A DNA stretch of 64,000 nucleotides, taken from NCBI RefSeq assembly GCF_014653155.1, contig NZ_BNAF01000007.1, forward strand, positions 186,001 through 250,000, given 5' to 3'. The position numbers were made by a program, and so were the translations under genes. This stretch comes from Sphingobacterium griseoflavum (GTDB lineage Bacteria; Bacteroidota; Bacteroidia; Sphingobacteriales; Sphingobacteriaceae). The notes under the pieces were generated by a model, which was given only the letters and a program-made list of their open reading frames with translations, did no database searches and was not told the origin of the DNA. Shown piece by piece: positions 26,504-35,547 of this stretch (the stretch's first letter is position 1; every line of letters starts with the position of its first letter).

Positions 26504-27691
26504 GTGAGCATAAAATTTTTAGGCGCAGCATATATAGCTGTATGTTTAGGTTTGGTGGCCTGTTCATCACCAGAAGCAAAGCAAAAGGAAATCATACAAA
26601 AGCAAGTTGAGAAGGATAGCATAGCCTTAGTCTACGATTCGGCGAATGCCGATAAGGAAATTGATGCTTTCATGCAGAAGTTGCACAAGAAATCAGCATT
26701 CAATGGGGCGGTATTGGTAGCAAAGGGCGGGAAGATTGTCTACCAAAATACGTTTGGTTGGGCAGATTATCTGCTCAAAGATAGCTTGGACATCCATTCT
26801 AAGTTTGAGCTTGCATCGCTTTCGAAACCGTTAACGGCTTTAGGGACATTAAAACTTGTTGAGCAAGGTAAGCTGCGGCTTGATCAGACTGTAAATGATT
26901 TTTTTCCGGACTTCCCTTATCCTGGGGTGACCATTAAAATGCTGCTTAGTCATCGAAGCGGGCTTCCAAACTATGTATATTTTGCAGAGGATGTTTGGCC
27001 GGACAAGAAGAAGGCGATGAGCAACAAAGATGCCATGAAGCTGCTTGCGGAGCATAAACCCGCACGTTATGGTGCGCCAGATGGTCGTTTTTTGTATAAC
27101 AATTCTAACTTTATGGTCCTTGCCTCGATTATCGAACAAATAACAGGTAAGGATTTTGGTGTGTATATGAAAGAAACCATATTTGATCCGGCTGGCATGA
27201 AGCATACGGCGGTGCTCTCCAAAGCGGTGTATGAAAAGATACCGACCAATGTCATCGGCCATGACAAAGTATGGCGCAGATCTGTTGTTCAGAATTTTCT
27301 AGATGGTCCAGTAGGGGATAAAGGTATTTACAGTACGGTACAAGACCTGTTTATGCTGGACATCGCTTTAAAACAGGGGCGTTTGCTGGATAAAGCCCTG
27401 CTCGATTCCGCTTACGTACCGCGCAGCGACGCCAAACGCAGTCTTTTTAGTTACGGTTATGGTTGGCGTACGTTCTCTCCGAAAGATGCCCAAATTGTCT
27501 ACCATACTGGCTGGTGGCATGGTTTCCGTAACTTATATGTGCGGGATTTGACGCACGATATTACCATCGTGCTCCTTTCCAATATGGCTAACGGAAGTTT
27601 AGTGAAGTTGGACGATTTGTATAAGATCCTTAAAATGCCTATTTTGAGACAAAATGCATATAATGCAAATGGCGATTTTATCGTTAATTAA
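26504..27691 (+). CDS. Lipoprotein serine hydrolase (beta-lactamase / penicillin-binding-like)
   Basis: The 395-residue product starts with GTG and has a lipoprotein signal peptide with lipobox LVAC (lipidated Cys20). The class C beta-lactamase/DD-peptidase fold is shown by SLSK (Ser105, Lys108), YNNSN near residue 194 and HTGWWHG near residue 331, in the right order. It probably acts in the periplasm on peptides or esters; a true beta-lactamase role is not implied. The CoA-binding protein gene follows 14 nt downstream, so they are co-transcribed. Confidence 0.87.
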   Translation: MSIKFLGAAYIAVCLGLVACSSPEAKQKEIIQKQVEKDSIALVYDSANADKEIDAFMQKLHKKSAFNGAVLVAKGGKIVYQNTFGWADYLLKDSLDIHSKFELASLSKPLTALGTLKLVEQGKLRLDQTVNDFFPDFPYPGVTIKMLLSHRSGLPNYVYFAEDVWPDKKKAMSNKDAMKLLAEHKPARYGAPDGRFLYNNSNFMVLASIIEQITGKDFGVYMKETIFDPAGMKHTAVLSKAVYEKIPTNVIGHDKVWRRSVVQNFLDGPVGDKGIYSTVQDLFMLDIALKQGRLLDKALLDSAYVPRSDAKRSLFSYGYGWRTFSPKDAQIVYHTGWWHGFRNLYVRDLTHDITIVLLSNMANGSLVKLDDLYKILKMPILRQNAYNANGDFIVN

Positions 27692-27705
27692 TTTTAAAGA
27701 AGGTT

Positions 27706-28065
27706 ATGAAAAAGACACTTATTTTAGGGGCAAGTACCAATCCAGCAAGATATTCTTATCTAGTAGCCAATAAGCTGGCACGAAAAGGGTATCCAATTGT
27801 CAACGTCGGACGTAAAGTAGGCGCGGTGGCGGGTGTGGAGATAGAAAATGCTGGCGAACCCCATACCGATATTGACACGATCACACTATATGTAGGCCCA
27901 CAAAATCAACCTCCATATTACGATTATATCTTACAGACAAAACCCAAACGCGTCATCTTTAATCCCGGAACAGAAAACGAAGAGCTGCGTTCGAAGCTTA
28001 GTGCGGCGGGGATTTCGAGTATCGAAGCGTGCACGCTTGTGATGTTAAATACTGGGCAATATTAA
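27706..28065 (+). CDS. CoA-binding (YccU-like) protein
   Basis: The 119-residue protein has a Rossmann-type CoA_binding domain: TLILGASTNPARYSYLVANKLARKGY at the N-terminus, then INVGRKVG-like turn and PKRVIFNPGTENEEL. Members bind CoA-like ligands in vitro; the role in the cell is not known. It is the second gene of a unit with the serine hydrolase and is followed by a terminator. Confidence 0.88.
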   Translation: MKKTLILGASTNPARYSYLVANKLARKGYPIVNVGRKVGAVAGVEIENAGEPHTDIDTITLYVGPQNQPPYYDYILQTKPKRVIFNPGTENEELRSKLSAAGISSIEACTLVMLNTGQY

Positions 28066-28087
28066 CAACGCTGCAGTACAGATCTTG

Positions 28088-28122
28088 AAACACCGCACAA
28101 TGGAAAATGTGCGGTGTTTTTT
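28088..28122 (+). terminator. Intrinsic terminator after the CoA-binding gene
   Basis: ACACCGCACA pairs with TGTGCGGTGT (28088-28099 with 28108-28119) around an 8-nt loop, then a T-run. Confidence 0.93.
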
Positions 28123-28222
28123 ATGTGACCATGGCGTAACAAAATCGTCGACAAAAAAATCTAAGCAATCGATTGTATTCGTTTAGAAAACGTTATCGCT
28201 CCGTGTCTGTCCGTGGCGGTAC

Positions 28223-28253
28223 TTGTTGAATGGACTAAAAAGGCATATATTTA
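28223..28253 (+). promoter_or_regulatory. Candidate promoter of the GH88 gene
   Basis: TTG (28223-28225), 20 nt, then TATATTTA (28246-28253), one mismatch from TAnnTTTG. Start codon at 28273. Confidence 0.55.
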
Positions 28254-28272
28254 ACTTGAAAAGCTAATCAAT

Positions 28273-29505
28273 ATGCGTATAATATCCCTTATTACCTTTT
28301 TCTTCATCGCTACGACAGATGTTGTATTCTCGCAAGTTGTCGCGCCTTTGCGGCTACAACAGAAATTCATAAGCGCGCAGCTTCAGCATGCCTCTTCGCA
28401 GATTTTAACCCTTGCGGCACATACGCCCGCCAGTCAGTTTCCTCGGACTTTCGAAGCCGGACAGCATCATTTTTCTAATTCAGATTGGTGGTGCTCAGGG
28501 TTTTATCCAGGCACCTTATTGTATCTTTACGAAGGAACACACAAACAGGAATTGTTGCGGCTGGCTCTTGAAAAGTTGGAGCCCCTAGAAAAGGAAAAGT
28601 TCAACAAAGGTACACACGACCTGGGATTTATGCTTTACTGTAGTTTCGGTAACGCGCTACGATTGACGCACGATTCTGCCCGTTATAGGGATATATTGAC
28701 AACAGGTGCCGAATCCTTGGCCTCCCGATTCAGTAGTGTGACAAATACCATTCGCTCGTGGGATCACAAGCCATGGCGATATCCTGTTATCATCGACAAT
28801 ATGATGAATCTGGAATTCTTGATGAAAATGTCGAAGATCACGAACGACCATCGCTTCGCCGATATTGCTGTTACACATGCCAATACTACGTTGATGAACC
28901 ATTTTCGCGAAGACTACAGCTCCTACCACGTTACAGATTACGATCCACAGACCGGACATGTGTTGGCAAAGAAAACCCATCAAGGAGCTTTCGATGAATC
29001 TTCATGGGCGAGAGGCCAATCTTGGGCGTTGTATGGCTATACGATGATGTTTCGAGAGACTGGCGATAAGCAGTATCTAGAGCAGGCAGAACATGTGGCA
29101 CAGTTTATTTTAACCCATCCGGCGATGCCATCTGACCTTATTCCTTATTGGGATTTTGACAAAGATAAGGTTGATCCCTCAGCGCGAACTTTCGCACGGC
29201 GAGATCTGCGCGATGCTTCGGCAGGCGCACTGAATGCCTCAGCTTTGTTGGAGTTGTCACAATATGTATCGGAAGAAGAGGCTATTAAATATTTACGCGC
29301 TGCAGAGCTTATCATCGAAAGCCTTTCCAAAGAACCGTATTTAGCGCCGTTAGGATCTAATGGAGGGTTCATTCTCCAGCATAGCGTGGGTTCACTTCCA
29401 GCGAACTCGGAAGTGGATGTTCCCTTAACCTACGCTGATTATTATTATGTGGAAGCATTGATCAGATACCAGCGTCTATTGGAAGGGCTTCCGGTTACAT
29501 CCTGA
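28273..29505 (+). CDS. Glycoside hydrolase family 88 (unsaturated glucuronyl hydrolase-like)
   Basis: The 410-residue enzyme has a signal peptide (hydrophobic residues 4-17, cleavage near VVFS) and the (alpha/alpha)6-barrel features of GH88: WWCSGFYPGTLLYLYEGT, HDLGFMLYCSFGNALRLT with a likely catalytic Asp, and DESSWARGQSWALYGYTMMFRETGD. GH88 enzymes cleave unsaturated uronic acids left by polysaccharide lyases. No lyase or SusCD pair is adjacent, so the glycan source is unknown. Likely periplasmic. It lies immediately before the ribosomal operon but should end before its promoter. Confidence 0.92.
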   Translation: MRIISLITFFFIATTDVVFSQVVAPLRLQQKFISAQLQHASSQILTLAAHTPASQFPRTFEAGQHHFSNSDWWCSGFYPGTLLYLYEGTHKQELLRLALEKLEPLEKEKFNKGTHDLGFMLYCSFGNALRLTHDSARYRDILTTGAESLASRFSSVTNTIRSWDHKPWRYPVIIDNMMNLEFLMKMSKITNDHRFADIAVTHANTTLMNHFREDYSSYHVTDYDPQTGHVLAKKTHQGAFDESSWARGQSWALYGYTMMFRETGDKQYLEQAEHVAQFILTHPAMPSDLIPYWDFDKDKVDPSARTFARRDLRDASAGALNASALLELSQYVSEEEAIKYLRAAELIIESLSKEPYLAPLGSNGGFILQHSVGSLPANSEVDVPLTYADYYYVEALIRYQRLLEGLPVTS

Positions 29506-29762
29506 TCTTTAAGGTGGCATAGGAATTTTAATATGTCCTAAGCTAAGTGCCCTATGTTATTTGGTAATGCCGCAGCAGGGGGTTTTCCCGTGAAACGTCT
29601 ATGGATCACCAACACGCCGCTGCTTTCACCGTCGTCGTTGGGTCGGTGTTGTTTCGATATGTAGGAAGGCTTTGCAATCATGACGATTGCCAACTTGCCC
29701 ATACCTAATTTGCCAAACACATGTCTGCGTTGTGCGTTATCGATCCTAAAAAAATAATACAC
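29506..29762. other. Gap after GH88 with a doubtful 74-codon minus-strand ORF
   Basis: This gap holds no clear gene. A minus-strand frame (29538-29762, GTG start) encodes 74 residues, basic in the middle with IDNAQRRHVFGKLGMGKLA and NDDGESSGVLVIHRRFTGKP. I do not recognise it and see no supporting promoter. Its first codons lie just upstream of the strong rplC promoter. It may be a small gene, a remnant, or chance. No terminator with a T-run is visible for the GH88 gene. Confidence 0.25.
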
Positions 29763-29768
29763 TAATTA

Positions 29769-29799
29769 TTTGATAGTTACAAAAAATACTTTACCTTTG
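29769..29799 (+). promoter_or_regulatory. Promoter of the S10-spc-alpha ribosomal operon
   Basis: TTTG (29769-29772), exactly 19 nt, then TACCTTTG (29792-29799): a perfect match to the Bacteroidota consensus. It is followed by about 70 nt of leader before rplC containing a CGAAGC/GCTTCG hairpin (29829-29834 with 29841-29846), a possible site for autogenous control. Confidence 0.85.
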
Positions 29800-29875
29800 C
29801 AGTCCCTTAGGGGAAATTGTGTCTTGAGCGAAGCCCTACTGCTTCGAAGGACGTTTAATTAATTTTATTTATAAC

Positions 29876-30493
29876 ATGTCAGGAATTATTGGTAAAAAAG
29901 TAGGAATGACCAGCCTGTTCGATGCGGAAGGGAAGAATATCCCTTGTACAGTAATTGAGGCTGGGCCGTGCGTGGTAACGCATATACGTACGGTAGAGAA
30001 GGATGGCTATGCGGCTTTTCAACTTGGCTATGATGATGCCAAAGAAAAGAACACAACAGCGCCTTTAAAAGGACACTTCGCAAAAGCGGGCGTGACTCCT
30101 AAGCGTAAGCTAGTTGAATTCAAAACTTTCGAAGATGAGAAACAACTAGGTGACATCGTGGATGTAACTATTTTTGCTGAAGGCGAGTACGTTGACGTAG
30201 TCGGTACTTCCAAAGGTAAGGGTTTCCAAGGTGTAATGAAGCGTCACGGATTTGGTGGTGTAGGTGGTGCGACCCACGGTCAGCACAACAGGCTACGTGC
30301 TCCAGGTTCATTGGGTGCTTCTTCTTGGCCTTCACGCGTATTCAAAGGAATGCGGATGGCGGGTCGTACAGGTGGTGACAGAGTGAAAGTTCAAAACTTA
30401 CAGATTTTGAAAGTTTACGCTGATCAAAACCTAATCGTTGTTAGTGGTTCCATTCCAGGAGCTAAAGGTTCATATGTAATCGTAGACAAATAG
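29876..30493 (+). CDS. rplC: 50S ribosomal protein L3
   Basis: The 205-residue protein nucleates 50S assembly and reaches toward the peptidyl-transferase centre through its long loop ([23 protein letters not shown]), whose GATHGQ segment includes the Gln methylated in many bacteria. It is the first gene of this operon; rpsJ, which precedes rplC in most bacteria, is absent. rplD starts 5 nt after its stop. Confidence 0.98.
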   Translation: MSGIIGKKVGMTSLFDAEGKNIPCTVIEAGPCVVTHIRTVEKDGYAAFQLGYDDAKEKNTTAPLKGHFAKAGVTPKRKLVEFKTFEDEKQLGDIVDVTIFAEGEYVDVVGTSKGKGFQGVMKRHGFGGVGGATHGQHNRLRAPGSLGASSWPSRVFKGMRMAGRTGGDRVKVQNLQILKVYADQNLIVVSGSIPGAKGSYVIVDK

Positions 30494-30498
30494 TAGAG

Positions 30499-31128
30499 AT
30501 GGAAGTTAACGTATTAAATTTATCAGGTAAAGAAACAGGTGCCAAGGTGCAACTGCCTGAGTCAGTATTCGGTGTAAAGCCTAACGACCATGCGATCTAT
30601 TTGGATGTGAAACAATACTTAGCGAACCAACGCCAAGGAACTCACAAATCTAAACAACGTAACGAAATCGCGGGTTCTACGCGCAAATTACACAAACAAA
30701 AAGGTACTGGTGGTGCTCGTGCGGGCTCTATCAAATCTCCATTGTTTAATGGTGGTGGTCGTGTATTCGGTCCTCAACCACGTGACTACAGCTTTAAATT
30801 GAACAAAAAATTAAAGCAGGTGGCGCGTAAATCAGCATTGAGCTACAAAGCACAAGAAAACAATATTTTGGTGTTAGACGCGGTGAGCTTCGAATCCATT
30901 AAAACTAAAAACTATGTGTCTTTGATCAATGCGTTGAACGTTGCTGACGAAAAAACCTTATTGGTTTTGCCAGCATACGATAACAATGTTTATTTATCAA
31001 GCAGGAACTTGAAGAAAGCAAAAGTGATCGCAGCTTCAGATTTGAACACATACGATGTGTTGAACGCTACGAAAATTTTGTTAACTGCAGATTCTGTTAA
31101 AACTTTGGAGGAAGCATTCGCTAAGTAA
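30499..31128 (+). CDS. rplD: 50S ribosomal protein L4
   Basis: The 209-residue protein binds 23S rRNA and lines the exit tunnel with its extended loop ([27 protein letters not shown], about 68-94). In enterobacteria L4 also represses the S10 operon; whether this happens here cannot be read from sequence. rplW begins 1 nt after its stop. Confidence 0.98.
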   Translation: MEVNVLNLSGKETGAKVQLPESVFGVKPNDHAIYLDVKQYLANQRQGTHKSKQRNEIAGSTRKLHKQKGTGGARAGSIKSPLFNGGGRVFGPQPRDYSFKLNKKLKQVARKSALSYKAQENNILVLDAVSFESIKTKNYVSLINALNVADEKTLLVLPAYDNNVYLSSRNLKKAKVIAASDLNTYDVLNATKILLTADSVKTLEEAFAK

Positions 31129-31129
31129 T

Positions 31130-31420
31130 ATGGAAATTATCAAAAAACCTATCTTGACTGAGAAAGCTTCGTTGTTAACGGAGAAGTTAAACCGTTACTC
31201 TTTCAAGGTTGACCACAGAGCTAACAAGATCCAGATCAAACAAGCTGTTGAAGAAATGTTCGGTGTAACTGTGTTGGCAGTAAACACTGCGGTTGTAGCT
31301 GGTAAAGCAAAAAGCCGTTACACAAAAGCAGGTTTCGTTTCTGGGAGAAGCCCTAAGTATAAAAAAGCCATCATCACGGTGAAAGATGGCGAAACTATTG
31401 ACTTTTACAGTACACTATAA
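31130..31420 (+). CDS. rplW: 50S ribosomal protein L23
   Basis: The 96-residue protein sits at the tunnel exit and docks trigger factor and SRP. The sequence begins MEIIKKPILTEKASLLTEKLN, typical of the family, with the long hairpin replaced by the short Bacteroidota form. Tight spacing (1 nt after rplD, 6 nt before rplB) indicates coupled translation. Confidence 0.97.
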   Translation: MEIIKKPILTEKASLLTEKLNRYSFKVDHRANKIQIKQAVEEMFGVTVLAVNTAVVAGKAKSRYTKAGFVSGRSPKYKKAIITVKDGETIDFYSTL

Positions 31421-31426
31421 TAAGAA

Positions 31427-32254
31427 ATGGCAGTTAAAAGATTCAAACCGGTTACCCCTGGTACGCGTTTCAGAGTAGGCGCAGACTACTCTGATATTAC
31501 TACAAACGTTCCTGAAAAGTCGTTGGTAGTAGGCAGCAACAAAAGATCAGGCGGTCGTAATAAATCCGGTAAAATGACTATGCGTTACATCGGTGGGGGA
31601 CACAAAAAATCATACCGATTAATAGATTTCAAACGCGATAAAAAAGACATCCCCGCAAAAGTAGCTACCATCGAGTACGATCCAAACCGTACTGCTCGTA
31701 TTGCCTTGTTGCACTACGCAGATGGCGAGAAGCGCTACATTGTAGCTCCTGCTGGTTTAACCGTTGGACAAACAGTGATTGCGGGTGATAAAGTAGCCCC
31801 AGAGGTTGGTAATACCTTGCCACTTGCTAACATTCCGTTAGGTTCCATTATTCATAACATTGAATTGAACCCCGGACAAGGAGGTTCAATTGCACGTTCT
31901 GCAGGAACATACGCGCAATTGTCAGCCCGTGACGGTAAGTATGCCATCATCAAATTGCCTTCAAGTGAGACTCGTATGATCTTGTTGACTTGTGTGGCAA
32001 CAATTGGTTCCGTATCCAATGCAGAGAAAGCAAACCAAGTGTTAGGTAAAGCGGGTCGTAAACGCCACTTAGGTCGTCGCCCTCGCGTTCGTGGTGTCGC
32101 CATGAACCCGGTAGATCACCCAATGGGTGGTGGTGAAGGCCGTACTTCCGGAGGTCACCCACGTTCACGCACAGGTGTGTTGGCTAAAGGCTTCAAAACA
32201 CGTTACAAGAAGAAAACATCGAATCGTTACATCATTGAGAGAAGGAAAAAATAA
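31427..32254 (+). CDS. rplB: 50S ribosomal protein L2
   Basis: The 275-residue protein binds 23S rRNA near the peptidyl-transferase centre. The conserved C-terminal block [27 protein letters not shown] contains the His implicated in activity. Its TAA overlaps the rpsS ATG by one base (TAATG at 32252-32256), a re-initiation arrangement. Confidence 0.98.
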   Translation: MAVKRFKPVTPGTRFRVGADYSDITTNVPEKSLVVGSNKRSGGRNKSGKMTMRYIGGGHKKSYRLIDFKRDKKDIPAKVATIEYDPNRTARIALLHYADGEKRYIVAPAGLTVGQTVIAGDKVAPEVGNTLPLANIPLGSIIHNIELNPGQGGSIARSAGTYAQLSARDGKYAIIKLPSSETRMILLTCVATIGSVSNAEKANQVLGKAGRKRHLGRRPRVRGVAMNPVDHPMGGGEGRTSGGHPRSRTGVLAKGFKTRYKKKTSNRYIIERRKK

Positions 32255-32520
32255 TGGCTCGTTCAATTAAAAAAGGTCCTTATATCGATCACAACTTAGA
32301 GAGAAAAGTTCTTTCTATGAATGAAACAAACAAAAAATCAGTTATCAAAACTTGGTCTCGCAGATCAATGATTTCACCTGATTTTGTTGGCCATACCTTC
32401 GCAGTGCACAACGGGAATAAATTTATCCCTGTTTATGTAACAGAAAATATGGTTGGTCACAAGCTTGGTGAATTTGCGCCTACGCGTACATTCAAAGGCC
32501 ACGCAGAAAAGAAAAAATAA
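32254..32520 (+). CDS. rpsS: 30S ribosomal protein S19
   Basis: The 88-residue protein of the 30S head contacts S13 and the A-site region. It starts [19 protein letters not shown] and has [20 protein letters not shown], the family signature. Start overlaps the rplB stop by 1 bp. Confidence 0.97.
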   Translation: MARSIKKGPYIDHNLERKVLSMNETNKKSVIKTWSRRSMISPDFVGHTFAVHNGNKFIPVYVTENMVGHKLGEFAPTRTFKGHAEKKK

Positions 32521-32527
32521 TTAGGTA

Positions 32528-32959
32528 ATGGAAGCAACAAAAAAACTCAAAAAGTCTGTCCTTATCAGACAGCGTAAAGAGCAGGCAAAAGCTCAAGTAG
32601 GAGGAGCTTCTACTGCCAAGTTATTGAACTGCCCTACTTCGCCTCGTAAAATGCGTTTAGTGGTAGATCTTATCCGTGGCGAGAAAGTAGAGACCGCTCT
32701 TTACATCTTGAAACACACCGGTAAAGAGGCCGCAGCTCGTGTTGAGAAATTATTACTGTCAGCTATCAAAAACTGGGAAGCGAGCAACGAAGGCGCTTCT
32801 TTAGAAGATAGCTCGCTATTTGTCAAAGAGGTATCTGTAGGTGGTGGTCGTCAATTGAAAAGATTGCGCCCGGCTCCACAAGGTCGCGGTTACAGAATTC
32901 GCAAGCGTTCAAACCACGTAACTTTGGTAGTAGACAGTTTAAACAACGTTAACAACTAA
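32528..32959 (+). CDS. rplV: 50S ribosomal protein L22
   Basis: The 143-residue protein spans from the surface to the exit tunnel. The core begins at about residue 27 ([24 protein letters not shown]) and includes the tunnel hairpin ([21 protein letters not shown]). About 25 extra Lys-rich residues at the N-terminus exceed E. coli L22 and are seen in related Bacteroidota. Confidence 0.96.
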   Translation: MEATKKLKKSVLIRQRKEQAKAQVGGASTAKLLNCPTSPRKMRLVVDLIRGEKVETALYILKHTGKEAAARVEKLLLSAIKNWEASNEGASLEDSSLFVKEVSVGGGRQLKRLRPAPQGRGYRIRKRSNHVTLVVDSLNNVNN

Positions 32960-32971
32960 TTTAAAATAAGA

Positions 32972-33769
32972 ATGGGACAAAAAGCAAATCCAATAGGTAG
33001 CAGATTAGGTATCATCAAAGGATGGGATTCTAACTGGTTCGGAGGCAACAACTATTCTGATAAGTTAGTTGAGGACGAAAAAATTAGAAAATATCTTTCT
33101 GTACGTATCGCAAAAGGTGGCGTGGCAAAAGTTGTTATCGAAAGAACTTTAAAACGCATCACGGTTACTATCCACACGGCACGTCCAGGTATCGTTATCG
33201 GTAAAGGTGGTCAAGAGGTTGACAAGATCAAAGAAGAGTTGAAGAAATTGACGAAAAAAGACGTTCAAATCAACATTTTCGAGATCAAACGCCCCGAGTT
33301 GGATGCCAAGTTGGTAGCAGAAGGTATCGCGAAACAACTTGAGGCGCGTATTTCATTCCGTCGTGCAATGAAAACAACCATCGCATCCACAATGCGTATG
33401 GGCGCTGAAGGTATCAAAGTAATGTGTTCAGGCCGTTTGGGTGGTGCCGAGATGGCACGTACCGAGCAGTACAAAGAGGGAAGAACTCCCCTGCATACAT
33501 TACGTGCTGATATCGATTACGCACTAGCTGAAGCATTGACCACCTACGGTAAGATCGGTGTTAAAGTTTGGATCTGTAAAGGTGAGGTTTACGGTAAACG
33601 TGATCTTTCTCCTAACATCGGACAAACTTCGAACACGAAAACGCGTGGTGGCAATGAAGGTGGCGAGCGTCGTGAACGCGATAACCGTAAAGGTGGACGT
33701 GGCGGAAACAACCGTGGCGGAAACAACAACCGTGGCGGAAACAACCGTGGTGGTTCAAACAGAGGATAA
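32972..33769 (+). CDS. rpsC: 30S ribosomal protein S3 with RG/N-rich tail
   Basis: The 265-residue protein lines the mRNA entry site. It has an N-terminal KH domain with GKGG ([16 protein letters not shown], about residues 70-85) and the S3 C-terminal domain. After about residue 220 it carries a repetitive tail of RGGNN units (about 235-265), longer than E. coli S3 (233 residues). Such Arg-Gly-Asn tails often bind RNA non-specifically. The DNA encoding the tail is a short tandem repeat. Confidence 0.97.
   Translation: MGQKANPIGSRLGIIKGWDSNWFGGNNYSDKLVEDEKIRKYLSVRIAKGGVAKVVIERTLKRITVTIHTARPGIVIGKGGQEVDKIKEELKKLTKKDVQINIFEIKRPELDAKLVAEGIAKQLEARISFRRAMKTTIASTMRMGAEGIKVMCSGRLGGAEMARTEQYKEGRTPLHTLRADIDYALAEALTTYGKIGVKVWICKGEVYGKRDLSPNIGQTSNTKTRGGNEGGERRERDNRKGGRGGNNRGGNNNRGGNNRGGSNRG
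33698..33766 (+). repeat. Short tandem repeat encoding the S3 RGGNN tail
   Basis: The 15-nt unit CGTGGCGGAAACAAC occurs at 33698-33712, 33713-33727 and 33731-33745 (with a 3-nt insertion before the third), then a degenerate copy to 33766. All units keep frame, so copy number can change without breaking rpsC. Confidence 0.8.
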
Positions 33770-33793
33770 TAAGTTTAATAGATTACAATAGCT

Positions 33794-33811
33794 ATCCGCC
33801 GGAAGGCGGAT
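33794..33811 (+). other. Intercistronic hairpin with GNRA loop between rpsC and rplP
   Basis: ATCCGCC (33794-33800) pairs with GGCGGAT (33805-33811) around a GGAA tetraloop, a GNRA type. It is followed by AT-rich sequence without a T-run, so it is not an intrinsic terminator. It may stabilise mRNA ends or be a processing or binding site. Confidence 0.7.
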
Positions 33812-33827
33812 TAAATAAAATACGAAC

Positions 33828-34250
33828 ATGTTACAGCCAAAAAGAACAAAGTTCAGAAAGATGCAGAAAGGCCGTATGAAAGGTAACGCTTCTCGTGGAG
33901 CGGATTTAGCTTTCGGTTCTTTCGGTATCAAGTCACTGGAGCCAGCATGGATCACGAGTCGCCAAATTGAGGCAGCACGTATCGCCGTAACACGTTACAT
34001 GAAACGTGAAGGTCAAGTGTGGATCCGTATTTTCCCTGACAAGCCTGTTACCAAAAAACCTGCAGAGGTACGTATGGGTAAAGGTAAGGGAGCTCCAGAA
34101 TACTGGGTAGCCGTAGTGCGTCCAGGCCGTATGTTATTTGAAGCAGAAGGTGTGCCTTTGGAAATTGCCAAAGAAGCACTACGTTTAGCTGCTCAAAAAT
34201 TGCCGGTTCAAACTAAGTTTGTTATACGTAGAGATTACGTAGAAGCATAA
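33828..34250 (+). CDS. rplP: 50S ribosomal protein L16
   Basis: The 140-residue protein binds near the A-site tRNA and helps position it. The sequence begins [19 protein letters not shown] and contains [25 protein letters not shown], diagnostic for L16. It lies 58 nt after rpsC, a gap holding a hairpin. Confidence 0.97.
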   Translation: MLQPKRTKFRKMQKGRMKGNASRGADLAFGSFGIKSLEPAWITSRQIEAARIAVTRYMKREGQVWIRIFPDKPVTKKPAEVRMGKGKGAPEYWVAVVRPGRMLFEAEGVPLEIAKEALRLAAQKLPVQTKFVIRRDYVEA

Positions 34251-34276
34251 AAATCGCTGGTAATGTCAATCGTTTA

Positions 34277-34301
34277 GCCTTGTGGCCGTTACCCACAAGG
34301 C
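34277..34301 (+). other. Intercistronic hairpin between rplP and rpmC
   Basis: GCCTTGTGG (34277-34285) pairs with CCACAAGGC (34293-34301) around a 7-nt loop. TCAAT (34266-34270) and ATTGA (34316-34320) could close an outer stem. No T-run follows, so termination is unlikely; the structure lies in the 94-nt gap before rpmC. Confidence 0.65.
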
Positions 34302-34344
34302 ACCTTATAAACAGCATTGATAACCCTGCACAAACTGAAAGAAA

Positions 34345-34566
34345 ATGAAAAATTCAGAAATCATCGAATTATCACAAGAGGAACTTACAGCTCGTCTTAA
34401 AGAAGAGAAAGCTGCCCTTAACAAGTTGAAATTTGCACATGCTGTTTCTGCTGTGGAAAACCCGAACGTTATTAAAACGGCGCGTAGAAACATCGCTCGC
34501 ATCGCGACGGAAGTTTCTAAGCGTAAAAACGAAGCAAAATCACAGGAAACAGCCTCTGAGGCGTAA
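34345..34566 (+). CDS. rpmC: 50S ribosomal protein L29
   Basis: The 73-residue, mostly helical protein lies by the tunnel exit next to L23. It starts [30 protein letters not shown], typical of L29, and ends in an Ala/Glu/Ser extension beyond the family core. rpsQ follows 14 nt later. Confidence 0.95.
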   Translation: MKNSEIIELSQEELTARLKEEKAALNKLKFAHAVSAVENPNVIKTARRNIARIATEVSKRKNEAKSQETASEA

Positions 34567-34580
34567 AACGTAAAGTCGAA

Positions 34581-34835
34581 ATGGAAAGAAATTTAAGAAA
34601 AACAAGAATCGGCTTAGTAGTTAGCAACAAGATGGATAAGTCTATCGTAGTAACGGTTGAACGTAAGGTTAAACACCCTATTTACGGGAAATTCGTGAAA
34701 AAAACTACTAAATTTAAAGCTCATGACGAAACAAATACCTGCGGTATCGGCGACACGGTATTAATTATGGAGACTCGTCCGCTGAGTAAGACAAAAAACT
34801 GGAGATTGGTTGAAATTTTAGAAAGGGCTAAATAA
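34581..34835 (+). CDS. rpsQ: 30S ribosomal protein S17
   Basis: The 84-residue OB-fold protein binds 16S rRNA early in assembly. Family features: [32 protein letters not shown] and [17 protein letters not shown]. Its TAA overlaps the rplN ATG by one base. Confidence 0.97.
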   Translation: MERNLRKTRIGLVVSNKMDKSIVVTVERKVKHPIYGKFVKKTTKFKAHDETNTCGIGDTVLIMETRPLSKTKNWRLVEILERAK

Positions 34836-35203
34836 TGGTACAACAGGAATCAAGATTAAATGTGGCCGACAACTCTGGAGCTAAAGAAGTTTTAGTAATC
34901 CGCGTATTGGGCGGTACGCGTAAGCGTTACGCATCTATCGGTGATAAGATTGTTGTTACCGTAAAAAGCGCTATACCTTCAGGAAACGTAAAAAAAGGGT
35001 CGGTTTCCAAAGCGGTAGTTGTTCGCACGAAGAAGGAAATCCGTCGTAAAGACGGTTCTTACATCCGATTCGACGACAATGCTGCAGTATTGTTGAATAA
35101 TAATGATGAACCACGCGGAACGCGTATTTTCGGGCCTGTGGCTCGTGAGTTGCGTGAGAAACAGTTCATGAAAATTGTATCACTAGCACCGGAGGTTTTA
35201 TAA
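34835..35203 (+). CDS. rplN: 50S ribosomal protein L14
   Basis: The 122-residue protein forms part of the interface with 16S rRNA. It starts [19 protein letters not shown] and holds [32 protein letters not shown], all characteristic. Length is standard. rplX starts 2 nt downstream. Confidence 0.98.
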   Translation: MVQQESRLNVADNSGAKEVLVIRVLGGTRKRYASIGDKIVVTVKSAIPSGNVKKGSVSKAVVVRTKKEIRRKDGSYIRFDDNAAVLLNNNDEPRGTRIFGPVARELREKQFMKIVSLAPEVL

Positions 35204-35205
35204 TT

Positions 35206-35547
35206 ATGGCACAGAAAACAAAAACAACGCACAAAATCAAAATCAAAAAAGGTGATTTAGTGAAAGTTATCGCTGGTAACTCTAAAGGTAAGCAAGGAAA
35301 AGTGTTGCAAATTTTGGTGGATGCTAACAGAGCTGTCGTGGAAGGCGCTAACATCGTTAAAAAGCACACCAAACCAAGCGCAGCTAATCCTAATGGTGGT
35401 ATCATCGAGAAAGAAGCTGCCATCACCATTTCTAATCTAGCATTGATCGATCCCAAAACTGGCGAGACTACTCGCGTTGGGCGTCGCGTGAATGCGGATG
35501 GCAAAATTGTTCGTTACGCAAAAAAATCAGGGGAGGAAATTAAATAA
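35206..35547 (+). CDS. rplX: 50S ribosomal protein L24
   Basis: The 113-residue protein contains a KOW motif ([25 protein letters not shown], about residues 12-36) and initiates 50S assembly. Its stop shares one base with the start of rplE. Confidence 0.97.
   Translation: MAQKTKTTHKIKIKKGDLVKVIAGNSKGKQGKVLQILVDANRAVVEGANIVKKHTKPSAANPNGGIIEKEAAITISNLALIDPKTGETTRVGRRVNADGKIVRYAKKSGEEIK

Noticed and set aside
26504..27691. Reading the serine hydrolase as an antibiotic-resistance beta-lactamase
   Set aside because: SxxK, YxN and HTG motifs show only the fold; the lipoprotein lacks context for resistance and the family is broad.
33698..33766. Short direct repeats suggesting a CRISPR array
   Set aside because: Units are 15 nt, in frame, without unique spacers, and encode the S3 tail.
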